Of a stretch of 36,004 nt of DNA, positions 24,509 to 31,606 are shown piece by piece; the stretch's first letter is position 1, and every line of letters starts with the position of its first letter. Source of the DNA: an uncultured Marvinbryantia sp. (lineage in GTDB: Bacteria; Bacillota; Clostridia; Lachnospirales; Lachnospiraceae); assembly GCA_934408725.1 (NCBI GenBank), contig CAKRVB010000028.1, forward strand, positions 1 through 36,004. The letters run 5' to 3'. The position numbers and the translations under genes are program-made. The notes below the pieces were generated by a model. It had not been told where the DNA came from and searched no databases. It saw only the letters and a list, made by a program, of their open reading frames with translations.

Positions 24509-24717
24509 TGGCTGAAAAAGACAATAAGAAAAAACAGGTTCCCTTACGTCTCTCTGCCAAGTTATATGATGCTATCGCTGCCTGGGCAGAAGATGACTTC
24601 CGCTCCGTCAACGGACAGATCGAGTACTTGCTGACCGAATGTGTCCGACAGCGGAAGAAAAATGGGAAATATGTATCCGAACATCTGGATGAACCACCAG
24701 AACTGGATATCAAATAA
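24508..24717 (+). CDS. Small Arc-like ribbon-helix-helix protein
   Basis: 69 aa. The segment [20 protein letters not shown] followed by [20 protein letters not shown] has the alternating beta strand plus two-helix pattern of Arc/MetJ ribbon-helix-helix proteins that bind DNA as dimers. The tail is charged. It has AGGAAG about 9 bases upstream and overlaps the SPFH stop codon. Possible roles are a repressor of its own promoter (palindromes at 23411-23431) or a cytosolic partner of the SPFH ring; both are inference. There is no toxin gene beside it. Confidence 0.78.
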   Translation: MAEKDNKKKQVPLRLSAKLYDAIAAWAEDDFRSVNGQIEYLLTECVRQRKKNGKYVSEHLDEPPELDIK

Positions 24718-24724
24718 TAGGCAA

Positions 24725-24759
24725 AAAAGACTAAACCATCTGTTATGATTTAGTCTTTT
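24725..24759. terminator. Bidirectional terminator between Arc-like gene and modC
   Basis: 11-bp stem AAAAGACTAAA / TTTAGTCTTTT with a 13-base loop; T-rich on both exits. Convergent genes end on either side. Confidence 0.8.
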
Positions 24760-24761
24760 GC

Positions 24762-25829
24762 TTATTTTAACAACATAATATCTTTCTCTTCGATTCCGAT
24801 GAGTATCTCATCTCCGGTCATCTGTTCCCGATACTCCAGCCATTCTTCCTTTGACACATCCACACGGATCTGTGCACCTTCTTTGGGTGACACAATTAAA
24901 ATATAAGAAAATACATCTTCTATGATTCGTTTTATTTTGCAGGAAAATACATTTGACATACTGTCCTTTTTATCAGCACTCACAGGATGTATAAAATGAC
25001 TGCGTACGCCAACGCTGTTGGAATCTTCTTTTCCTGCAGTATCACATTTCAATGTAATCCCCCAGTCCAGCGCCATAACTTCTCCTTTTTCTGCTACGGC
25101 TGCATCTGAAAAGTTCTTACATCCTGAGAGATACGCTGCTTCTCTTGATATCGGTGTCGTAAACAATTCTTTTACCGGTACCGGTTCACTGGATTTGCCC
25201 TGATTCATTACACATACCTGGTCGCAGATCCGATAGATCTCATCTCGATTGTGCGATACAAAAAGTGTGGTAGAACCGAATTCTTTCAGTACATCTTCCA
25301 ATTCCAGTTCCAGTTTCCATCTCAGGAACTCATCCAATGCTGCAAAAGGTTCATCCAGCATGAGCAGTTTCGGTCTGGTGAGCAATATTCTGGCCAGTGC
25401 CACTCGCTGCTGCTGTCCACCGGACAACTGGGATGGCTTGTGATGTTCCAGCCCCTGCAGATAGAACTTGGCAACCATCTCTGCAATGCGCTTCTGCTGT
25501 TCTTCCTTTCCCAGCTTCTGTCCCCGAAGTCCTGCCTGAAGATTCTGTACTACATTCATATTCGGAAATAAGGCGTAATTCTGAAACAGCAGCCCCACAT
25601 GACGCTCCTGAGGCTTCAGATTGATCTTTTTCTCGCTGTCAAAAAAGACGGTTCCGTCCAGTTCAATGTGTCCTTCATCTGGTGTTACCACTCCTGCAAT
25701 ACAGCGAAGCGTCATACTCTTTCCACATCCAGATTCCCCCAGAATTCCCAGTACTTCCTTATCTGCATCAAATTCTGTGTCCAGAAGAAAGCTTCCGAAA
25801 TCCTTTTTGATCTTTACATAAAGTCCCAT
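24762..25829 (-). CDS. modC: Molybdate ABC transporter ATP-binding protein ModC
   Basis: 355 aa. Walker A GESGCGKSMT, signature [16 protein letters not shown], Walker B LLMLDEPFAALDEF, H-loop FVSHNRDEIYRI. The C-terminal 120 residues form a TOBE-like regulatory region (SNVFSCKIKRIIEDVFSYIL). It energises molybdate import with ModB. Start ATG 25829, AGGAG 8 bases upstream, 12 bases from modB. Tungstate as a substrate cannot be excluded. Confidence 0.92.
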   Translation of the reverse strand: MGLYVKIKKDFGSFLLDTEFDADKEVLGILGESGCGKSMTLRCIAGVVTPDEGHIELDGTVFFDSEKKINLKPQERHVGLLFQNYALFPNMNVVQNLQAGLRGQKLGKEEQQKRIAEMVAKFYLQGLEHHKPSQLSGGQQQRVALARILLTRPKLLMLDEPFAALDEFLRWKLELELEDVLKEFGSTTLFVSHNRDEIYRICDQVCVMNQGKSSEPVPVKELFTTPISREAAYLSGCKNFSDAAVAEKGEVMALDWGITLKCDTAGKEDSNSVGVRSHFIHPVSADKKDSMSNVFSCKIKRIIEDVFSYILIVSPKEGAQIRVDVSKEEWLEYREQMTGDEILIGIEEKDIMLLK

Positions 25830-25841
25830 TTCGTCCGCTCC

Positions 25842-26519
25842 TTATCCTGCCGATCTTTTTCCGGCAGTGTTTTTCTTTTCCAGCATATTTACCGTCAGAA
25901 GTACGACTGCCGATATGGCAATATTCACCATCACCCACTTAAATGCCAGAAGATCGTCATTGGTTCTCCACATCTGATATACGGTGGTAGAAATGGTGAC
26001 TGTCTTTCCTGGTGTATATCCCGCTACCATACTGGTCGCGCCATACTCTCCCAGTGCCCTTGCAAATGCAAGAACGGTTCCTGCCATAATTCCCTGACGA
26101 CAGGCCGGCATACGCACTTTCCAGAAAATATAACTGTTGGAAAGTCCCAGTGTCTGTCCTGACCAGGCAAGTGTCTCGTCAAAACTTTCAAAAGCACCAC
26201 GGGCGGTACGATACATCAGTGGAAATGCCACGATGGTGGCTGCAAAAATGCCTGAGTACCAGTTCATAACCAGCTTGGTACCGAAAGTATGATAGAACCA
26301 GATTCCAAACGGTCTCTTTGAACCCAGCAGCAGCAGGATAAAATATCCTACTACTGTGGGTGGTAATACCATTGGAAGGGTGAGAATCACATCCAACACA
26401 CCTTTCACTACCGGATGGAGCTTTGCAATATAGTAGGCTGCAAAGATTCCGGAAAAAAATACCAGTACGCTGGAAATCACTGCAATACGAAGTGAATTAT
26501 ACAGAGGAAACCAATCCAT
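25842..26519 (-). CDS. modB: Molybdate ABC transporter permease ModB
   Basis: 225 aa, five to six membrane segments. Family motifs: LPMVLPPTVVGYFILLLLG, FPLMYRTARGAFESFDETLA and EYGATSMVAGYTPGKTVTIS, with the EAA loop (MPACRQGIMAGTVLAFARAL). Forms the channel for molybdate. GGAGGG lies before ATG 26519. Middle gene of modABC, 24 bases after modA. Confidence 0.93.
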   Translation of the reverse strand: MDWFPLYNSLRIAVISSVLVFFSGIFAAYYIAKLHPVVKGVLDVILTLPMVLPPTVVGYFILLLLGSKRPFGIWFYHTFGTKLVMNWYSGIFAATIVAFPLMYRTARGAFESFDETLAWSGQTLGLSNSYIFWKVRMPACRQGIMAGTVLAFARALGEYGATSMVAGYTPGKTVTISTTVYQMWRTNDDLLAFKWVMVNIAISAVVLLTVNMLEKKNTAGKRSAG

Positions 26520-26543
26520 CTATTCTTCCCTCCATATCTTTTC

Positions 26544-27434
26544 TTAAGCTTCTGTTTCAGATTCTGTCTCTGAAGCTGTCTCAGATTCTGCTTCAGATAC
26601 TGCTTCTGTCTCTTCTTCATCATCTGCTTTTACCATGGTAAATCCAACAGATTCGAATACTTCAGCGCTGGTCTCTGTAGTCAGGTAATCCAGGAATGCT
26701 TTTGCTTCGTCAGCATGAGCGGACGTTTTTAATACTGCTGCAGGGTAGATAACCTGTTTGCACAGTGTGCTGTCAGCCTGATCTACGACTGTCAGCCCTG
26801 CCGAGTAAGCATCTGTAGCGTAGATGATACCTGCATCAACACTGCCTTCGCTGACCTGTGTGGTAACTTCCTTTACGTTAGAACCGTATGTAATCTTCTG
26901 GTCTGCTTCCAGCTGATCCAGAATACCCAGGTTGGTCAGGATCTCTTCCGAGTAAGCACCTACTGGTACGTCTTCGTTGCCAAGGCAAAGCAGGTTCAGC
27001 TTATCGGTTCCCAGATCTTCAAAAGACTGGATGTCTGCCTGATTATCTTCTGGTACAGCCAGAACTACTTTATTCTCCAGAAGGTCAATTCTGGTTGTGT
27101 CATCGATGAAATCGAGACCATCTTCATTAACAGACGGATCTGCTGTGATATCCAGCTGGTTCATCTGCTTCTGTGCTGCTGAGATGAACAGATCACAGTC
27201 TGCACCTTCTTCGATCTGTGTCTTTAATGTTCCTGAAGAATCGAAAGTAAATACCAGATTGACATTTGGTTCCACCTCTTTATACATTTCCTGAATCTCT
27301 GTCAGAGTCTCTGTCATAGATGCTGCTGCAAATACAACAACGTCTGTCTGATCTTCAGCGGAAACTCCCATACACATTCCAGAAGCCATCACTCCAGTTA
27401 AAAGTAATGCTCCGGCTTTTTTCCAAGTATTCAT
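26544..27434 (-). CDS. modA: Molybdate ABC transporter substrate-binding protein ModA
   Basis: 296 aa. Signal peptide, then the ModA hallmark VVVFAAASMTETLTEIQEMY and later SGTLKTQIEEGADCDLFISA and VDAGIIYATDAYSAG. It binds molybdate outside the membrane. Two oddities: the signal peptide ends GVSA-ED without a lipobox Cys (the only Cys, in SGMCMG, is not in lipobox context), and the C-terminus carries an acidic Glu/Ser/Thr tail of about 25 residues (EEETEAVSEAESETASETES). ATG 27434 with AGGAGG at 8 bases. First of modABC, driven by a consensus promoter. Confidence 0.92.
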   Translation of the reverse strand: MNTWKKAGALLLTGVMASGMCMGVSAEDQTDVVVFAAASMTETLTEIQEMYKEVEPNVNLVFTFDSSGTLKTQIEEGADCDLFISAAQKQMNQLDITADPSVNEDGLDFIDDTTRIDLLENKVVLAVPEDNQADIQSFEDLGTDKLNLLCLGNEDVPVGAYSEEILTNLGILDQLEADQKITYGSNVKEVTTQVSEGSVDAGIIYATDAYSAGLTVVDQADSTLCKQVIYPAAVLKTSAHADEAKAFLDYLTTETSAEVFESVGFTMVKADDEEETEAVSEAESETASETESETEA

Positions 27435-27483
27435 ATTAAATTCCTCCTTCACGTTATTTTTTCAAAAAATACTCGCTGGTAAA

Positions 27484-27531
27484 ATTATATCCCTGTTGGT
27501 TAGTTTTGTCAACATTCTGCCAAACAGGGAT
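27484..27531 (-). promoter_or_regulatory. modABC promoter with overlapping inverted repeat
   Basis: Minus strand TTGACA (27507-27512), 17-base spacer, TATAAT (27484-27489). An inverted repeat ATCCCTGTTGG (27489-27499) and CCAAACAGGGAT (27520-27531) brackets the -35 box, with one arm reaching the -10. It does not match the E. coli ModE box. On the plus strand the repeat is followed by T7, so it could also terminate antisense transcription. Candidate operator for the adjacent ModE-fusion regulator. Confidence 0.6.
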
Positions 27532-27547
27532 CTTTTTTTATATATAA

Positions 27548-28576
27548 TTACTGATAATCCTGAAAATAAATGTCAAAAAAGTTCTGACTGATCCGTTTCA
27601 TGTCTTCCAGCATGGCATGATAGCGGTTCATGAATTCCCGGCCTTCTTCTGTAATTGTGGAATTCCCGCCATGTCTTCCTCCGTTATAGCGGTTCAAAAA
27701 AGGGAACCCCATCTGTTCTTCTGCCCGGTTCAGCAGCTTCCAGCACTTGGAATAGGACATCCCCATCTTTTTGGCTGCCGCCTGTATGGAGCCTGTCTCA
27801 TCAATATATTGAAGAAGATGAAACAGTCCCGGGCCAAAAAAATCTTCTGTTTTGGATAACACAATTTTTGTTTTCAGGCTTAAGGATCTGGCGTCCCGGA
27901 GCTGACGAATATAGTCCCGCACCTTTTCGATCTGATCTGGATGAGTAATGTCATACAGAATGCCACAGTCATCCGTATCCAGACTTGCCTGATTCTGTTC
28001 GCCATGCATTGTCCAAATATCATCTGTTGCTTCTGAATCTGTGCCTGCCCCTTTTGAGCCTTCCTTTCTTTTCAAATGACTGCCGATTCTCACCTGCAGT
28101 CTGCCCGGCTGTCCATCATAATACAGACAGGTGTCCTGATCGCATTCCTTCAATCGCTCCAACGTCTCTACCTTGAAAGCCGGACATTCTACAGCAATCA
28201 ATATTACTTTGTCACAAAGTTCAGCAGCTTCTATGCCGATTTCAGCTGATGCCAGCCAGTCATGACAGGCATACTCCGAATCTTCCAGAAAAACCACTCC
28301 ATTGTGACTGATATGATTTTTCAATACCGCTGCCTGATAACCACCTACCACAATGATCGGTGATATTCCGGCTTTTCGTAAAGTATTAATCTCCCTCTTG
28401 ATCACCGTCGTTCCTTCCACCGGAAGCATGGGAAGAAAGGTTTCCAGTTCTTCATTTCCGGTTTTGTCCTGTGCCAGATCCTGGGCTGCCACAATCACTG
28501 CCCCTACATTCATGATCCCTGCTGCCCCTTTCTTTGCATGCATATTTTCGTCATTCCTGTTACACCACTCTTTCAT
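27548..28576 (-). CDS. Degenerate MobA-like nucleotidyltransferase fused to ModE DNA-binding domain
   Basis: 342 aa. Residues about 22-200 resemble MobA/MocA-like nucleotidyltransferases (GAVIVAAQD, LPMLPVEGTTVIKREINTLR, then GISPIIVVGGYQ, VILIAVECPAF). The catalytic AAGxSxRMGxxK loop is degenerate (VAAQDLAQDK) and the metal Asp of VDxP is Glu. Residues about 235-342 are a ModE/LysR-type winged helix: YIDETGSIQAAAKKMGMSYS then KCWKLLNRAEEQ, ending with GGRHGGNSTITEEG. MOP domains are absent. Likely a transcription regulator that senses a nucleotide/pterin form of molybdenum cofactor rather than molybdate. Start: ATG 28576 with AGGAAG at 7 bases is preferred to 28594 or 28690, which overlap mobB. 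Upstream of modABC. Confidence 0.82.
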   Translation of the reverse strand: MKEWCNRNDENMHAKKGAAGIMNVGAVIVAAQDLAQDKTGNEELETFLPMLPVEGTTVIKREINTLRKAGISPIIVVGGYQAAVLKNHISHNGVVFLEDSEYACHDWLASAEIGIEAAELCDKVILIAVECPAFKVETLERLKECDQDTCLYYDGQPGRLQVRIGSHLKRKEGSKGAGTDSEATDDIWTMHGEQNQASLDTDDCGILYDITHPDQIEKVRDYIRQLRDARSLSLKTKIVLSKTEDFFGPGLFHLLQYIDETGSIQAAAKKMGMSYSKCWKLLNRAEEQMGFPFLNRYNGGRHGGNSTITEEGREFMNRYHAMLEDMKRISQNFFDIYFQDYQ

Positions 28577-28590
28577 TTGTGCTCTTCCTG

Positions 28591-29109
28591 TCATCCTCTC
28601 TGCAAACTGATGTATTGACCCATGATATAGTCTGCCAGCCGTTCTGTTTCTTCCAGTCCGAAAAAGGGAATTCCACAGGTATTTTTCCACTCCAGCTCAT
28701 CTGACGTATAGTCGGTCACAATCCCCAGCAGATTCTTTGGATCACATACCAGCCTTGCGGAATTGCCTTTTCGAATCACCTCGATCTTGGGATATTCTGA
28801 ATATTTAAATCCTTCCAGCAGAATCAGTTCTGCTCCTGGAAACGCCTTGATCAGTTCTTCCACAGACGGTGCCGGTGCGTATTTGATCACCATATACTTT
28901 CCGGCAGAAAATACACAGGTTCCATCTGCTCCGGCCTGTACATACTTCCAGCTGTCTGTGCCGGGCACATCTGGTTCAAAGTCATGCCCGTCATGCTTGA
29001 TCACCGCCACCCGAAGTTCTCGTTTCTTGAGTTCCGGAAGAAGCTTTGTAATCAATGTCGTCTTTCCTGAATTTTTGACACCACTGATAGCAAGAACATA
29101 TTGTTTCAC
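28591..29109 (-). CDS. mobB: Molybdopterin-guanine dinucleotide biosynthesis protein MobB
   Basis: 172 aa. P-loop near the N-terminus ISGVKNSGKTTLITKLLPEL with IKHDGHDFEPD and later LILLEGFKYSEYPKIEV, typical MobB. A GTP-binding protein that assists MobA in forming the guanine dinucleotide cofactor. Starts at GTG (29109) with AGGTGAT upstream and overlaps the moeA stop by 4 bases (GTGA). Possibly ends 15 bases before the regulator. Confidence 0.9.
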   Translation of the reverse strand: MKQYVLAISGVKNSGKTTLITKLLPELKKRELRVAVIKHDGHDFEPDVPGTDSWKYVQAGADGTCVFSAGKYMVIKYAPAPSVEELIKAFPGAELILLEGFKYSEYPKIEVIRKGNSARLVCDPKNLLGIVTDYTSDELEWKNTCGIPFFGLEETERLADYIMGQYISLQRG

Positions 29110-30311
29110 AGCAGAATCACCTCTGTCAGCTCTCCTGCTTTCGTTCCTGGCTTTCCTCCCTGCATCTCAATCAGACAGTTGCAGCCCGCCATAGTGGCCA
29201 GCACTCCATTGGAATGTAATCCAGATGGTATGGTTACTGTCTCTCCATCTGTGACCGCACGAATATATCTGCGTCCCCTCACTTCTTTTATAAATTCATT
29301 CTTCAGGACGCACTTCTTTCTTCTGGTTTTTAAAGCTTCATCCTGCATCATCTTCTGAAGCATCGGACGAATCAGCAAATCTACTGATACTGCTACGCCA
29401 AATGGATTGCCAGACAGGCTGATCACCGGCGTATCCCGGTACATTGAGAACAGAGTTGGCATTCCAGGCTTCATCTGAATATGCCAGAAAATCCGCTTTG
29501 CACCTGCCAGTTCCAGGGCTTCATGCATGATATCTTTCTTTCCAACCGATACCGCTCCCGTCGTAATGATCAGATCTGCCGATGGAGCAATCATTTGAAT
29601 AGCCTCTGTCATCGCCTGCGGCCGGTCTTCAATAGAATCTACTTTCACCAGTTCCACTCCAAAGTCTTCCATGCGGGCTGCCAGAAGACTTTGATTACAA
29701 TCATAGATCTTGCCCGGCAATAATGGCTGTCCCGGTGCCATCACCTCATCTCCTGTGGTAAGAATGGCCACTTTCGCTCTACGGTAGACCTTCACCTCTG
29801 TCTTTCCCATACTGGCCAGAATACCAGCCTCTACAAAACCGATCCTGGTTCCCTTTTTTAAGAGCACAGTGCCTCTTTGAAAATCTTCACCCTGAAAACA
29901 GTAGTTTTTCCACTGTTTTGCCGGATAATAGATTTTCACGACATCTTCTCCATAGTCCGTATCTTCCTGCCGGACACAGCAGTCACAGCCTTTCGGGATG
30001 GCTGCTCCGGTCATAATCCGCACAGCCTTTCCTTTTTCCACTGTAATATCTGAATACTGCCCCGCATCAATCTCTTCCAGAACTTTCAGTTCGACCGGAT
30101 GCTCCTGTGTGGCCCCCATAAGATCCTCTGCCTTACAGGCATAACCATCAATCGGAGACTTATCAAACGGAGGGTTATCCAGTTCGGCCGTCATGTCCTC
30201 TGCCAGTACTTTTCCTCTTGCCTGAAGAATCGACACCACTTCTGTTTCTTCTATGATTTTTGAATGAGTGAGCAAGGCTTCTAATGCCTGCTCTACCGTA
30301 AGGTTATCCAT
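29106..30311 (-). CDS. moeA: Molybdopterin molybdenumtransferase MoeA
   Basis: 401 aa, full length MoeA. MoeA N-terminal domains (DNPPFDKSPIDGYACKAEDL; RIMTGAAIPKGCDCCVRQED), the MoCF-binding domain (ITTGAVSVGKKDIMHEAL, LSGNPFGVAVSVDLL) and the C-terminal barrel. It inserts molybdate into adenylated molybdopterin. The usual TTGGVS is TTGAVS here, a tolerated variant. ATG 30311 with GGGAGA upstream; longer frames to 30395 overlap the neighbour and lack a site. Same strand as mobB, overlapping by 4 bases. Confidence 0.93.
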   Translation of the reverse strand: MDNLTVEQALEALLTHSKIIEETEVVSILQARGKVLAEDMTAELDNPPFDKSPIDGYACKAEDLMGATQEHPVELKVLEEIDAGQYSDITVEKGKAVRIMTGAAIPKGCDCCVRQEDTDYGEDVVKIYYPAKQWKNYCFQGEDFQRGTVLLKKGTRIGFVEAGILASMGKTEVKVYRRAKVAILTTGDEVMAPGQPLLPGKIYDCNQSLLAARMEDFGVELVKVDSIEDRPQAMTEAIQMIAPSADLIITTGAVSVGKKDIMHEALELAGAKRIFWHIQMKPGMPTLFSMYRDTPVISLSGNPFGVAVSVDLLIRPMLQKMMQDEALKTRRKKCVLKNEFIKEVRGRRYIRAVTDGETVTIPSGLHSNGVLATMAGCNCLIEMQGGKPGTKAGELTEVILL

Positions 30312-30355
30312 GTCATTTTCTCCCTTGTCCTTATCGTAAACTTTCCGACTGCATA

Positions 30356-31381
30356 CTATACCCCTTTTCCGAAACTGCAATTCGGATAATGACATTCCTT
30401 ACATCCCAGACAAAATCCTCCATTTCCCATATGGGCCAGATCTTTTTTGGTCACTTCAATGCCTGCGATAATCCGTGGCAGTACCAGATCAAAAACAGTA
30501 GCCTTTGCATACATAACACATCCCGGCAGTCCCATGACCGGTGTACCATCTTCCAGATAAGACAACAGGAACATGGCTCCCGGAAGTACCGGAGCTCCAT
30601 AAGATACAATTCTTGCCCCGGTATTCTTAATAGCTCCCGGAGTCTTATCATCTGGATCTACACTCATCCCACCGGTGCAGACGATCATGTCAGCCCCTTC
30701 TTCTTTCAACTTCAGGATCGCTTTTGTGATTTTTTCCATATCATCATCGCAAAGAATTTGTCCTTGAATCTCTGCACCGTAAGATTCCAGTTTTTCAATG
30801 ACAACCGGTGTGAAAGTATCTTTGATTCTTCCGTAAAATACTTCATTTCCGGTGGTTACAATACCTACTTTCTGTTTCTTATAAGGAGTCAGGGAAACCA
30901 GTGGTGTATCTCCCGCTGTCTTTTTCACCAGCTCCATTTTCTCTTTGGCAATCACCAGCGGAATCACACGGGTTCCTAAAAGACGGTCACCTTTTTTCAC
31001 CGGGAAATTCGTATGCCTGGTGGCAATCATGATCTCATCAATCTCATTGATCGCATCCAGCCTTGGCACATCCACCCGAAACACACCGTCACAATCTGCG
31101 ATCAGTTCGATCTTCCCCTCTTTTACTGCTGTCGGATGCATATTCTCATTCATACAGACATCACAGAGAATCTGCGCCGCTTCATTCTCATGCAGGGTAT
31201 TCTCATCCTTCTCCCATACATACAGATGATCCTTTCCCAGAGATAACAGCACAGGAATATCTTCCTCCTGCACAATATGCCCCTTTCGGAATGCAGTATC
31301 CTTCACCACATCCTTTACGATCCTGGTAATATCATGGCAAAGAACATGGCCTGCTGCATCCGTTGTCTTAATACATTTCAT
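30356..31381 (-). CDS. MoeA-like molybdopterin-binding protein with four-Cys tail
   Basis: 341 aa. A short N-terminal part (TTDAAGHVLCHDITRIVKDV) resembles MoeA/CinA-like starts, then a MoCF-binding (PF00994-type) domain with IVTTGNEVFYGRI, IVCTGGMSVDPDDKTPGAIK and VMGLPGCVMYAKATVFDLVL. It lacks the full MoeA N- and C-domains. The C-terminus carries CLGCKECHYPNCSFGKG (Cys324, 327, 330, 335), a possible metal or Fe-S site. Annotated in Clostridia as molybdopterin-binding protein; function unproven. ATG 31381, AAGGAG 8 bases before. 44 bases upstream of moeA; candidate promoter 31485-31513. Confidence 0.85.
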   Translation of the reverse strand: MKCIKTTDAAGHVLCHDITRIVKDVVKDTAFRKGHIVQEEDIPVLLSLGKDHLYVWEKDENTLHENEAAQILCDVCMNENMHPTAVKEGKIELIADCDGVFRVDVPRLDAINEIDEIMIATRHTNFPVKKGDRLLGTRVIPLVIAKEKMELVKKTAGDTPLVSLTPYKKQKVGIVTTGNEVFYGRIKDTFTPVVIEKLESYGAEIQGQILCDDDMEKITKAILKLKEEGADMIVCTGGMSVDPDDKTPGAIKNTGARIVSYGAPVLPGAMFLLSYLEDGTPVMGLPGCVMYAKATVFDLVLPRIIAGIEVTKKDLAHMGNGGFCLGCKECHYPNCSFGKGV

Positions 31382-31484
31382 TTTCGATCTCCTTCTACCG
31401 TTCCGCTGCAAAAAGCAAATCTTTCACCACTTCCACAGCCTTTTTGAACAGTTATCCAAGTTTCCGCACAATTTGCATGCGTTC

Positions 31485-31513
31485 ATTGTAACATATTGAC
31501 AAAAAAAACACAA
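31485..31513 (-). promoter_or_regulatory. Candidate promoter of the moeA-like/moeA/mobB unit
   Basis: Minus strand TTGTGT (31508-31513), 17 bases, extended -10 TGT-TACAAT (31485-31490). The -35 is weak. It lies about 100 bases upstream of the start. Confidence 0.4.
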
Positions 31514-31528
31514 CCGGGAGCATAACAA

Positions 31529-31567
31529 ATAGCCGTCCTGTACTTCATAAAAGCCAGGAACGGCTAT
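31529..31567 (-). terminator. Terminator-like hairpin after formate dehydrogenase gene
   Basis: Stem ATAGCCGT(T)CCTG / CAGGACGGCTAT with one bulge and a 14-base loop, about 40 bases after the FDH stop; poor T-run (TTTGTT). Confidence 0.6.
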
Positions 31568-31606
31568 CTCTTTGATAACTAAGTATTAATTTCGCCAGAA
31601 CTTGTT

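Noticed and set aside
24508..24717. Antitoxin of a toxin-antitoxin pair
   Set aside because: The fold would fit, but the only coupled gene encodes an SPFH membrane protein and no toxin is present.
31382..31606. Moco/Tuco riboswitch upstream of the MoeA-like gene
   Set aside because: I could not find a convincing conserved core or pairing; only a weak promoter and the FDH terminator hairpin are supported.
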